Shown in pieces: positions 16,977 through 26,622 of a DNA stretch of 64,000 nucleotides. Source of the DNA: JBAXEO01 sp963789515 (lineage in GTDB: Bacteria > Actinomycetota > Coriobacteriia > Anaerosomatales > JAAXUF01); contig CAWBKW010000009.1 in NCBI GenBank assembly GCA_963789515.1, forward strand, positions 1 to 64,000, read 5' to 3'. Both the position numbers and the translations under genes were made by a program. Positions within the stretch are counted from its first letter, which is position 1; each line of letters begins with the position of its first letter. The notes beneath the pieces are model-generated. The model was given only the letters and a program-made list of their open reading frames with translations, was not told the DNA's origin and searched no databases.

Positions 16977-19601
16977 CTACTCGTCGGCCTCCGTGGCTTC
17001 CGCGTCCTCGGCGTCCTCGAACTCCTCGGCCATCAGGTCCTCGTCCTCGGACTCCATCAGGTCGTCCGGCACCTCCTGGACCATCATCGGATCCGGAGCC
17101 TGCTGCAGCAGGTTGCCCTGTCCTTCGGAGATACCGCGGGGGGCCTTCTTCTTGTTGCCGCCGCTGACCCGCGCGATGGCGGTCACGTGGTCCGTCTCGG
17201 CGACGTTCATGACCTTGACGCCCTGGGTGGACCGGCCGAGCTTGGAGATGTCGTCGGCCTTGACGCGGATGACGACGCCCTCCTCGGAGATGAGCATCAG
17301 CTCGTGTGCCGGCGAGACGATCTTCATGCCCACCAGCGGGCCCTTCTTGGGTGTGATCTGGATCGTCCGCACGCCCTGACCGCCGCGATGGTGCTCCGGG
17401 TACTCGCTGATGAGCGTGCGCTTTCCGTAGCCGCGCTCGGTCACCACGAAGAGCTCGCTGTCCGGCGGCTGCGATCTCCATGCCCAGCATCGACTCGCCG
17501 GGCTTGATGTTCATGCCCTTCACGCCCATGGTGTCGCGGCCCATCGGGCGCGCCTCGGCCTCGTCCCACTTGATCGCCTTGCCCGCCGAGGAGACCATGA
17601 TCACCTTCTGGCCGTCCTTGACGCGCCTGCACCGAGATGAGCTCGTCGTCATCGCGCAGGTTGATGGCGATGATGCCGTCTCGGCGGCTGCGGTCGTAGG
17701 CCTGGATGGCGGTCTTCTTGACCATGCCGTGCTTGGTCGCGAACATCAGGAACTCGTCGGCGCCAGAACACCTTGGTGTTGATGACGGCGGCGATCTTCT
17801 CGGTCTGCTCGAACGGCAGGATGTTGACGACGGCCGCGCCTCGCGCGTGGCGCGAGCCGACGGGCAGCTCGTGGACCTTGAGGCGGTAGACCTTGCCGCG
17901 CGTCGAGAAGATGAGCACGTAGTCGTGGGTGCTCGCGATGAAGAGGTGCTCGACGAAGTCGTTGTCGCGCAGGTTGACGCCCTGCAGGCCCTTGCCTCCG
18001 CGCTTCTGCTGGCGATAGGTCGCCACCGGGAGCCGCTTGATGTAGCCGGCCTTCGTGATGGTGACGACCATGTCCTCCTCGGCGATGAGGTCCTCGACGT
18101 CGAGGTCCTTCACGGCGCTGGTGATCTGCGTGCGTCGCTTGTTCGCGAACTTCGCCCGGACCTCGGCGAGCTCGTCCTTGATGATCTGGAGCACGAGGCC
18201 CATGTCGGCCAGCACCTTCTGGTACCAGGCGATCTTCTCGCGCAGCTCGGCGAGCTCGTCTTCGATCTTGTGGCGCTCGAGCCCGGTGAGACGACGCAGG
18301 CGCATCTCGAGGATCGCGTCGGTCTGGATCGGCGACAGGCCGAAGCGCTCGATGAGGTTGGCCTTGGCCTCCTGGTCGTCGTTGCTCGCGCGGATGATCC
18401 GGATGACTTCGTCGATGTTGTCCAGCGCGATGACGAGACCCTCGAGGATGTGGGCGCGTTCCTGGGCCTTGCGAAGCTCGTACTGGGTGCGGCGGGTGAT
18501 GACGTCCTTCTGATGCTCGATGTAGTAGTGCAGCATCTCTTTGACGTTCAGCGTCCGCGGCACGCCGTCGACCAGCGACAGCATGATGACGCCGAAGCCC
18601 TGCTGGAGCTGCGTGTGCTTGAAGAGCTTGTTGAGCACGACCTGCGGGATGCAGTTGTTCTTGAGCTCGATGACGACGCGCATGCCCTTGCGGTCGGACT
18701 CGTCGCGCAGGTCGGCGATCTCGGTCAGCTTCTTCTCGCGGACGAGCTCGGCGATCTTGCTGACCATCTTGGACTTGTTCACCTGGTACGGGATCTCGCT
18801 GATGATGATGCGCGTGCGCCCCGTCGATGTCTGCTCGATGTGCGCCTGTCCGCGCACCGTGATCGAGCCACGACCTGTCTCGAAGGCCGACCTGATGCCG
18901 TCGCGGCCCATGATGGTTCCGCCGGTCGGGAAGTCCGGACCCGGCATCACGGTCATGAGATCGTCGATGGTGGCCTCGGGGTTGTCGATCAGCATCACCG
19001 TCGCGTCGATGACTTCGCCGAGGTTGTGGGGCGGGATGTTGGTGGCCATACCGACCGCGATACCCGCCGAGCCGTTGACCAGCAGGTTCGGGTAGCGAGC
19101 CGGGAGCACGAGCGGCTCGAGGAGCGACTCGTCGTAGTTGGGTCCGAAGTCGACGGTCTCCTTGTCCAGGTCGCGCAGCAGCTCCATGGCCAGTCGCTGG
19201 AGGCGAGACTCGGTGTAGCGCATCGCAGCCGCGCGGTCCCCGTCGACCGAACCGAAGTTGCCGTGTCCGTCGACCAGCGGCGCTCGCATGGCGAACGGCT
19301 GAGCCATCCGCACCATCGTGTCGTAGACCGCGGAGTCGCCGTGCGGATGGTACTTGCCGATGACTTCGCCGACCGTCCACGCGGACTTCTTGTAGGCGCG
19401 TGTCGGCGTGAGGCCCGACTCGTTCATGGCGTACAGGATGCGCCGGTGCACCGGCTTGAGCCCGTCGCGGACGTCGGGGAGCGCTCGGGACACGATGACG
19501 CTCATCGAGTACTCGAGGAACGAGTTCCTCAGCTCGCTCTGGATCTCGATCGGCAGCGTTGTCGTGCCGCTTGTATCGATCGTTCCGCTCTCGTCTGACA
19601 C
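16977..19601 (-). CDS. gyrA: DNA gyrase subunit A (three frame breaks)
   Basis: Gyrase A, which cuts and rejoins DNA for negative supercoiling. The first 580 codons are intact and include the quinolone region HPHGDSAVYDTMVRMAQPF with wild-type Ser and Asp, the active-site Tyr in MRYTESRLQRLAM, and the GyrA-box QQKRGGKGLQG. Then three single-base changes (near 17763, 17627 and 17465) split the C-terminal beta-pinwheel, whose blades are readable in all pieces (ATKHGMVKKT, KVIMVSSAGKAIKW, RGYGKRTLISEYPEHHRGGQ). The tail is very acidic. Since gyrA is essential, these breaks are almost certainly assembly errors. The GTG start overlaps the stop of the preceding two-TM protein gene. Confidence 0.95.
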
Positions 19602-20157
19602 TAGAGCACTCCTTGCTGTCGCAGAGTCCTAAAAGCCATCCATCCACCCACACCCACGAACCCCAGGCCGAAGACGACCAGGATCCCTCCGCCGAGCGAA
19701 CCCGTCGCGCCTGCTGCGGCGGACCGTCGCAATCGCGAAGACGCCCCACACCATCAGGATCGCGCCGATCGAGGCGAGCACCGCTCCCGCCGCAACCGCG
19801 ACCTTCCAGAGCTCCTCCCCGAAGGGCGGGTCCTCGTTCCTCAATCCGATCAGCAGCGCCTCGAGCGCGGGCGTCCTCGCGTCGAGCCTCGGCGCTGACC
19901 GGTCTTCGTCCCGACGGCCTGGCCTTCCGCGTGCCCGACTCGGTCTTCGGTGCCGGCTGCTCAGCGATCTCGGGTGTCTCCGCAACAGCCGGTGGCTTCG
20001 CTGACCGCTGCCTGCGGCCGCTTCGGCTGCGATTCTGCTCGGCTTCCTTGCGCCGGGCCAGCTCCTCGAACTGCTCCCGCTCCCAAGGTGGTGGCTCGAA
20101 AGTCCTCTTCGCTTCGCGACGGGGCGGCGGGTTGAAGTTGAAGTCCTGGTCGCTCAC
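19601..20157 (-). CDS. Two-TM protein between gyrB and gyrA (frame broken)
   Basis: About 185 residues when three frame pieces are joined. The N-terminus is polar and basic (MSDQDFNFNPPPRREAKRTF, then a charged stretch rich in Arg, Glu and Pro). A middle segment reads LEALLIGLRNEDPPFGEELW, followed by a helix KVAVAAGAVLASIGAILMVW and, in a third frame, a second helix GILVVFGLGFVGVGGWMAF and the end LRQQGVL. Its TAG stop overlaps the gyrA GTG. Breaks lie near 19900 and 19725. No family recognised. It lies in the gyrase operon, where other actinobacteria also often have small membrane proteins next to gyrA. Confidence 0.65.
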
Positions 20158-20187
20158 AGCTCGTCTCGCGATCCCTTCCGTTCGCGT

Positions 20188-22099
20188 CTAGATGTCCAGG
20201 AAGCGAACGTCCTTCGCGTGGCGCTGGATGAACTCCTTGCGCGGTTCGACCTGATCGCCCATCAGGTCGGTGAACGCCTTCTCGGCGGCCAGGCCGTCAT
20301 CGATCGTGACCTGCATGAGCGTGCGGGTCGACGGGTCCATGGTGGTGTCCCAGAGCTGCTGCGGATTCATCTCGCCGAGGCCCTTGTACCGCTGGATCGA
20401 GTACTTCGCTCCCTCCGGCAAGCTTGCCGAGGGCCTGCTGAAGCTGCGCGTCGTTGTAGGCGTACTCGTGCTTCTTGCCGACCGAGATCTTGTAGAGCGG
20501 CGGCTGCGCGATGTAGATGTAGCCGTTCTCGATCATCTCCGGCATGAACCGGTAGAAGAACGTCAGGATGAGGCAGCGGATGTGGGCGCCGTCGACATCG
20601 GCGTCGGTCATGATGATCGCCTTGTGGTAGCGCGCCGACTCGATGTCGAACTCCTCGCCGATACTCGTTCCGATCGCGGTGATCATGGCCTGGATCTCTT
20701 CGCTTCCCAGAGCCCGGTTCAGACCCGCTCTCTCGACGTTGAGGATCTTGCCCCGGAGCGGCAGGATCGCCTGGAAGCTCCGGTCGCGGGCCTGCTTGGC
20801 CGAGCCGCCCGCCGAGTCGCCCTCGACCAGGTAGATCTCCGCGAATGCGGCGTCCCTGATGGAGCAGTCGGCGAGCTTGCCCGGCAGCGTCGAGGACTCG
20901 AGCAGCCCCTTGCGGCGCGTGAGCTCGCGCGCCTTGCGAGCGGCGGCGCGCGCCTTCGCGGCCTGGGCCGACTTGCTCACGATCTGCCGAGCGGGTCCCG
21001 GGTGCTCCTCGAGATACTCCGAGAGGCCCTGTGTCACGATGGACTGCACCAGTCCGCGCATCTCGGTGTTGCCGAGCTTGGTCTTGGTCTGGCCCTCGAA
21101 CTGAGGATCCCGCAGCTTGACCGAGATGATCGCGGCCAGGCCCTCTCGGATGTCCTCCCCGGACAGGTTCTCGTCCTTCTCCTTGAGAATCCCCTGCCGG
21201 CGGGCGTACTCGTTGATGGTCCGGGTCAGGGCGTTCTTGAATCCGTCGAGGTGGGTCCCGCCCTCGTGGGTGTTGATGTTGTTGGCGAACGCGAGCACGG
21301 CGTCGGAGTAGCCGCCGTTCCACTGCATCGCGATCTCCACCGACCCCTCAGCGCCTTCGGCCTCGAAGTAGATCGGCCGCGCGTTGACGGTCTCTTTGCC
21401 CTCGTTGAGGTACTTCACGAAGTCGACGATGCCCCCGGCGTAGCGGAACTCCTCCTTGCGAGGCTCGAGTTCCCTTTCGTCGGTCAGGGTGATCCGGAGG
21501 TTCTTGTTGAGGAAGGCGGTCTCGCGGAACCTGGAGGCGAGCGTGTCGTAGTCGTAGACGGTCGTCTCGAAGATGGCCGAGTCCGCCCAGAAGGTGACGG
21601 TCGTGCCGGTGGCCTTCGTCTTGCCCCCCTGCAGGAGCGGCGCGGTCGGCTTGCCGTGATCGTAGGTCTGGGTCCAGAGGGCCCCGTCCCTCTTGATCTC
21701 CACCTCGAGCTGGCTCGAGAGGGCGTTGACGACCGAGACGCCGACGCCATGGAGTCCGCCGGAGACCTTGTATCCCTCGCCGCCGAACTTGCCTCCGGCG
21801 TGCAGCACGGTGAGGATGACCTCGACGGCCGGCTTCTTCATCTTCGGGTGCCTGTCCACCGGCATGCCTCGGCCGTTGTCGGTGACACTGACGGAGTTGT
21901 CGGCGTGAACCACCACGTCGATGGCCGTGCAGTAGCCGGCGAGGGCCTCGTCGACGGAGTTGTCGACGACCTCGTAGACCAGGTGGTGGAGTCCTTTGGG
22001 TCCGGTGGACCCGATGTACATACCGGGCCGCTTGCGAACAGCCTCAAGTCCCTCGAGAACCTGAATGTCCTTCGCTGAGTATCCTGCGTCTACTGACAC
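20188..22099 (-). CDS. gyrB: DNA gyrase subunit B (one frame break)
   Basis: Gyrase B of about 636 residues. The GHKL ATPase site is seen in VYEVVDNSVDEALAG, VTDNGRGMPV and GLHGVGVSVVNALS; the Toprim domain is seen in LVEGDSAGGSAKQ and MTDADVDGAHIRCL. The C-terminus (YSIQRYKGLGEMNPQQLWDT to KDVRFLDI) is in another frame after one extra base near 20420, so the gene is whole apart from an assembly indel. The start is GTG with AAGGAG upstream. It is 127 bp after dciA and 30 bp before the small two-TM gene. Confidence 0.95.
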
Positions 22100-22226
22100 A
22101 CCGTCTCCTTACTGGACCGCGTGCGAAGTCGAAGCTTCCCGCGCGAATTCGGGGAACCTACGACATGTTGTGGTTTCACCCTCGATGGTACCACAAACTG
22201 TTGGGTAAACAGGCCTGAAAGCGCCC

Positions 22227-22775
22227 TCAGAAGCGCTCTCGCGGCTCCTCGCGGGAGTTGTGGGCAGCGATACCCTTTTTCCACTCCAGGTCCTTGACTG
22301 TGGCCCTGAGAACCGCCTCACGCAGTTCTGGGTCCTCTATCGACTCAACGGAGCGCTCGACCTTCGCCAGTTCGTCTGCTGTCAGCGGGACCGAGGGCAC
22401 CTTGTCCTCCGCGTAGAAGTCGTCACTGTCGATCTGGGTGCTGACGATGCGGTGCTGATCGGCCACCTTCCTTGAAACAGAGAACCTCACCGCGCTTACC
22501 AGTTCCTGACCGATCTCTTCGTTGATGGCCTGCCGGTAGCGCTCGGCCATCGCGGACAGCTCTGTTGCCCAAACGGGACTGTCCACGTAGACGATCAGTG
22601 TCCCTTCCCGCATGTACGCGCCGGTGGTGTGGCTCGATACCGATGGTCCCACTATCTTCGCCCAAGCCGCGCCGACCCGTGCCGAGGCCGCTCCCCCTGC
22701 GTTCTTTCGATCAAGCCGCGACAACATCGACTGGAGGGACTGTCCTAGCTGAACCTGTCGGCCGTGTCTCTTCAT
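22227..22775 (-). CDS. DciA-family (DUF721) protein
   Basis: A 182-residue protein with the DUF721/DciA domain in its N-terminal half: VQLGQSLQSMLSRLD, then VGAAWAKIVGPSVSSHTTGA, then MREGTLIVYVDSPVWATELS and EEIGQELVSAVRFSV. DciA is the ancestral loader or partner of the replicative helicase DnaB in bacteria without DnaC or DnaI. The ATG overlaps the recF stop (ATGA), so it is coupled to recF. The C-terminal 70 residues are acidic and helical. The position recF-dciA-gyrB is the standard actinobacterial order. Confidence 0.88.
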   Translation of the reverse strand: MKRHGRQVQLGQSLQSMLSRLDRKNAGGAASARVGAAWAKIVGPSVSSHTTGAYMREGTLIVYVDSPVWATELSAMAERYRQAINEEIGQELVSAVRFSVSRKVADQHRIVSTQIDSDDFYAEDKVPSVPLTADELAKVERSVESIEDPELREAVLRATVKDLEWKKGIAAHNSREEPRERF

Positions 22776-23855
22776 CCAAGCCTCACGATGTGGGCTCGCT
22801 CGACAAGGTCCTTCTCGAAGTATCCGATGTTGGTGGTCGTCACGAACGTCTGTGCAGCCTCCCCCACCGATGAAGCCAGCGCATGCCGCCGGGCCTCGTC
22901 GAGCTCCGACATGACGTCGTCGAGCAGGAGGGCCGGGGGCTGCCCTTCGACGTCTGTGATCACCGAGACCTCTGCCAGCTTCCACGCCAGGGCGATGGTT
23001 CTCTGTTGCCCTTGGGATGCGTAGGCCCGGGCGTCGCGCCCGTTCACCAGAAAACGAATCTCATCTCTGTGGGGCCCGATGAGGGTGGTTCCCCGAGCCT
23101 GTTCCTCTCCGGCGGTGAGTTCGAGAGCTTCTGTCGAAGGAGGACGGGTCGTCTTCAGGAAGTCCCCGCCTCACCCAGGAGGACTCGTATGTCACCCGCA
23201 GGTGCTCGTCAGGTACCAGGTCGGAATATATCTCCGCCTGCTTCTCGGAGAGCCTCGCGAACAGCCTCTTTCGGTGGCCCGAGAACGACTCTCCGAGTTC
23301 CTTCATCCTGTCGGTGAGCGCCCCCATCACCCCCCCATCCTGGGAGGGGTTCTTGAGCGCGGCGTTCCTTTGCCGAACGGTGCGTTCATACTCTCCACGG
23401 AGAACCAGATAGGCCTGGGAGAGCTGATCCCCCACCCCGTCTATCGCAGCCCGTCGTCGTTCTGCTGAGTCTTTGACCATCCTCAGGTCGTCAGGAGTGA
23501 ACACGACGCTAGGCAACATCCCGGTGACCTCGGACAACTTCCTCTTGGGGTTTCCGTTCACCACATACACCCTCTTGCCCGAGGTGGTGATCGAAAGTGT
23601 GGTCTCGATCTTCCGGCCGTCACCCTCCGCACTCAACAGGAGAGAGGCCTCTCCCGCCCCCCACCTCACACAGTCGGCCCAGGGTGGGTTTCGGAATGAC
23701 GAAGCTGATGTCAGGAGCTGGAGGGCCTCGATGATGTTGGTCTTCCCCACCGCGTTGGAGCCGACGATTATCGTGAGCTTCTCGTCAGGTTCCATCTCAA
23801 GCGACTCGTAGCTTCGAAAATCCTTCAGCCTGAGCCGTGTCACGCGTAACGACAC
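22772..23855 (-). CDS. recF: DNA replication and repair protein RecF (one frame break)
   Basis: RecF of about 360 residues, an SMC-like ATPase that helps load RecA at gaps. The N-terminus has LRLKDFRSYESLEMEPDEKL and Walker A GSNAVGKTNIIEAL. The C-terminal piece has the signature YASQGQQRTIALAWKLAEV and Walker B PALLLDDVMSELDEARR. One frame change near 23145 separates them; in the shifted frame the gap reads ALELTAGEEQARGTTLIGPH, typical RecF sequence, so the break is probably an error. It lies 7 bp after dnaN. Confidence 0.92.
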
Positions 23856-23862
23856 GCTTGTC

Positions 23863-24963
23863 CTAGCCGACCCGGACCGGCATCAACAGGTAGAGGAAGC
23901 CTTCGTCTCCCACGGTCCTCAAGACCCCGGGCTTCAGGGCACTTTGGACCTCCAGTCGAAGCGTCTCGGTGGGAGCAGAACTCAGGCCGTCCATCAGAAA
24001 GGCGTGATTGAAGGCGATCTCGACGTCGTTCCCCTCTGCCTTGACCAACAGATCCTCTGAGGCGTCTCCGACGTCCTGGGTGGTAGCGGATAGAGAGAGG
24101 GTCTGGTCCGCGACACTGATATTGATCCTGAGTGGTGTGTTGTGAAGTGCCATCAGGGAGACGCGCTTCACAGCGGCCGTGAATTCCTCGGCCGCCACCA
24201 CCGCGTTCGTCTCAGTCTCCTTGGGGATGAGTTGCTTGTAGTTGGGGAACGTCCCTTCGATCCTTCTTGTCACGAATACGGTCGCCCCGAACTCAAACAC
24301 TATCTGGTTCTCTGAGACCCCGATTGAGACTTCCTCGGCATCCCCCAACAGCTTTGATACCTCTTCAAGTGCTTTTCCGGGGATGACCACCTCGACATCC
24401 TCCCCGGCCACCGTCTCGAGGACTATCTCGCGGACTGCAAGCCGATAGGAGTCAGTCGCCACCATGCGTACCGTTGGCCCCTCGATGGCGAACAGGATTC
24501 CCGTCAGAGTAGCCCGAGTCTCATCCCTGCTGACAGCACGCGAGACCTGTCGGACCATCGATGTGAGTGTGCCTGATGAGAGGACTACCTTCTTGTCGAC
24601 TGAGACTTCAGGGAACTTGGGAAAGTCGGCCGGGTTGAGGATCTTCACCGTGAAAGAGGAGTTCTGGCACCGGACGAGAGCGACCTCCCCCTCAGTCTCG
24701 ATCGTCACCGCGGCCTCAGGCAGACTCCGGATGATGTCTGTGAGGAGTTTTCCGGGGAGAACGACCTGACCATCCTTCTCGATCAGGGAGGGAGACGTGT
24801 GTCTGACGGACACCTCCAGGTCGGTTGCCTGCATCACTATCGACCCATCGGATGCCGAGAAGAGTATTCCTGAGAGGATCGGCAGGGTCGAGCGAGCTGA
24901 CATCCCCTTCCCTACAACCGAGAGCGCGGTGAGTAGTTCACTCCGGGCGATAGTGATCTTCAT
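23863..24963 (-). CDS. dnaN: DNA polymerase III beta clamp
   Basis: The sliding clamp, 366 residues and intact. Family features are the N-terminus MKITIARSELLTALSVVGKG, LPILSGILF, the domain-2 segment ATDSYRLAVRE and the C-terminal VLRTVGDEGFLYLLMPVRVG. It keeps the polymerase on DNA and recruits other proteins. It is the second gene of the dnaA-dnaN-recF-dciA series and is separated from dnaA by the 242-bp spacer that holds DnaA-box-like sequences. This spacer probably also carries its promoter. Confidence 0.97.
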   Translation of the reverse strand: MKITIARSELLTALSVVGKGMSARSTLPILSGILFSASDGSIVMQATDLEVSVRHTSPSLIEKDGQVVLPGKLLTDIIRSLPEAAVTIETEGEVALVRCQNSSFTVKILNPADFPKFPEVSVDKKVVLSSGTLTSMVRQVSRAVSRDETRATLTGILFAIEGPTVRMVATDSYRLAVREIVLETVAGEDVEVVIPGKALEEVSKLLGDAEEVSIGVSENQIVFEFGATVFVTRRIEGTFPNYKQLIPKETETNAVVAAEEFTAAVKRVSLMALHNTPLRINISVADQTLSLSATTQDVGDASEDLLVKAEGNDVEIAFNHAFLMDGLSSAPTETLRLEVQSALKPGVLRTVGDEGFLYLLMPVRVG

Positions 24964-25205
24964 GTACTAGACCTTTCTCTATTCAAACCTAGTAGTAGAG
25001 ATAGTAAGTCCTGTGTGTATGTGGATAGGTGATGTTCTCACAGGTCGTTCCCCGAGTAGCCCCATTTCCCGCTTGTGGAACAACTGCTCCAACCATCCAC
25101 ACACCCCACAAGTGCCTTCATCCATCCACAGAGATGGAGGTTCTCAACGACGGGACCCACAGCTTCTCAACAACGTTATCAACAAGAAGCGGAGCTCATT
25201 GACCG
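24964..25205. other. dnaA-dnaN spacer with DnaA-box-like 9-mers (candidate oriC part)
   Basis: This 242-bp gap has no gene. It holds five near-matches to the DnaA box TTATCCACA, in both orientations: TGTGGATAG at 25020-25028, TGTGGAACA at 25074-25082, CCATCCACA at 25093-25101 and 25122-25130, and TTATCAACA at 25176-25184. An A/T-rich tract lies at 24962-25012 and could unwind. In Streptomyces and Mycobacterium oriC lies between dnaA and dnaN, so this is a natural origin candidate. Confidence 0.7.
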
Positions 25206-26594
25206 TCAGCTCTTCTGCTTGATGGTATTGGAGAGCTGCTGGAGCTGATTCCAAACCTCTCGCTGTTCCCCCATGAGCTTCTGTATCTTAGCCTGCGCAT
25301 GCATCACGGTGGTATGGTCCCGGCCACCGAACTCCGCTCCTATCTTTGGCAGCGACAAATCAGTCAGCTCACGAGACAGATACATCGCTACCTGCCGAGG
25401 GTAGACGATCGCCTGTGAACGCTTGCTCCCGATCAGGTCGGAATGAGAGACCCCAAAGAGACGCTCCACCTCTCTCTGGATGGTCGCCACCGAGATCGGG
25501 CGGGCGGAACGCTCAGGAAATATGTCCTTGACGACGTCACGAACCATCGGAAGATCAGCGACAGGACGATTAGAGAGATCCATGTAGGCACCGATCCGGA
25601 TCATGGCGCCCTCCATCTCCCGAATGTTGGGAGAGGCGATCTCGGCGATGTAGGTCAGGACATCCTGCTGAACCGTTATGTTCTGAGACTCCGCGAACTG
25701 CTTGAGGATAGCCAACCGGGTCTCGAAGTTCGGGGGCTGGATATCCGCAGGAAGGCCCATAGCGAAACGACTCTGGTACCGCTCCTCCATGTCGATGTCC
25801 TTTGGAGGACGGTCTGAGGCCAAGACAATCGCTTTTCCGCGACGCTGCAACTCATTGAAGGTGTTGAAGAACTGCTCCTGGATCCCCTCCTTGCTCTCCA
25901 GGAACTGAATATCGTCAATCAACAAGACGTCGGCCGAGCGGTACTTCTGCTTGAATCCGTCAACCCGCTTGGCACGGAGCGAATTCACGAAGTCATCAGT
26001 GAACTGCTCCGACGTCACAAAGATGACCTTCTTGTGAGGGAAGTTCTCCGTTACGTAGTGGCCGATCGCCTGAAGGAGATGTGTCTTACCCAGACCCGGA
26101 CCGCCCCACAGGAACAGCGGGTTGTACTTCATTCCCGGTTGCTCAGCCACGGCCAAGGCAGCGTTTCTGGCGAAACTGTTCGACTCCCCGACAACAAAGA
26201 GATCGAACGTGTATTTCGGGTCGAACTCCGCTGTTGCAGCGGTCAACCCGCCAGGAGGAGATTCGGCAACCGGGCCCACTGGCTCACTCGAGATGACCGG
26301 AACTTCAGGCAGGGTCGTTTCGGCAGACGTAGCGTCTCTGTCAACAACGATCCGGACGCGCAAGCCGACTCCTGTCACCTGCTCAAGGGCCGCGCTCAGA
26401 CGTTGTGAGTACCGATCTTCAAGCCAAGCGCGAGCGAAATCGTTCTGGACGCCGACGACAAACACCCCGTCGTCAGTGATCTCGATCGGGGCGGTGTGTT
26501 CGAACCACGTCTTGAAACTCGGCGTGTTGAGTTCGTCTCGAACTATGTCGAGAACCTGTGACCAGATCGCTGTGATGTCTGTGGCGGTGGGCAT
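25206..26594 (-). CDS. dnaA: Chromosomal replication initiator DnaA
   Basis: DnaA, 462 residues, intact. Domain I begins at the N-terminus (ITAIWSQVLDIVRDELNTPS, SFKTWFEHTAPIEI), and a linker of about 50 residues precedes the AAA+ domain. Walker A is GGPGLGKTHLLQAIG, Walker B VLLIDDIQFL, and sensor 1 follows in IVLASDRPPKDI. The C-terminal DNA-binding domain has the DnaA signature FGGRDHTTVMHAQAKI. It initiates replication by binding DnaA boxes, which are found on both sides of the gene. A purine-rich AAGGATAGGG precedes the ATG. Only 28 bp separate it from the upstream HATPase gene, so the two may share a transcript. Confidence 0.98.
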   Translation of the reverse strand: MPTATDITAIWSQVLDIVRDELNTPSFKTWFEHTAPIEITDDGVFVVGVQNDFARAWLEDRYSQRLSAALEQVTGVGLRVRIVVDRDATSAETTLPEVPVISSEPVGPVAESPPGGLTAATAEFDPKYTFDLFVVGESNSFARNAALAVAEQPGMKYNPLFLWGGPGLGKTHLLQAIGHYVTENFPHKKVIFVTSEQFTDDFVNSLRAKRVDGFKQKYRSADVLLIDDIQFLESKEGIQEQFFNTFNELQRRGKAIVLASDRPPKDIDMEERYQSRFAMGLPADIQPPNFETRLAILKQFAESQNITVQQDVLTYIAEIASPNIREMEGAMIRIGAYMDLSNRPVADLPMVRDVVKDIFPERSARPISVATIQREVERLFGVSHSDLIGSKRSQAIVYPRQVAMYLSRELTDLSLPKIGAEFGGRDHTTVMHAQAKIQKLMGEQREVWNQLQQLSNTIKQKS

Positions 26595-26622
26595 ACGGAC
26601 CCTATCCTTGTCGGAGCGTGGT

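Noticed and set aside
17706..19598. Long plus-strand open frame opposite gyrA (630 codons)
   Set aside because: It is a mirror of the GC-rich gyrA frame, rich in Asp/His/Arg with no recognisable domain.
16977..19601. Programmed frameshifts or split inteins in gyrA
   Set aside because: Breaks are in different places with no slippery heptamer and no intein motifs; single-base indel errors explain them better.
20270..22078. Long plus-strand open frame opposite gyrB
   Set aside because: Antisense shadow of a conserved essential gene; composition is typical of such shadows.
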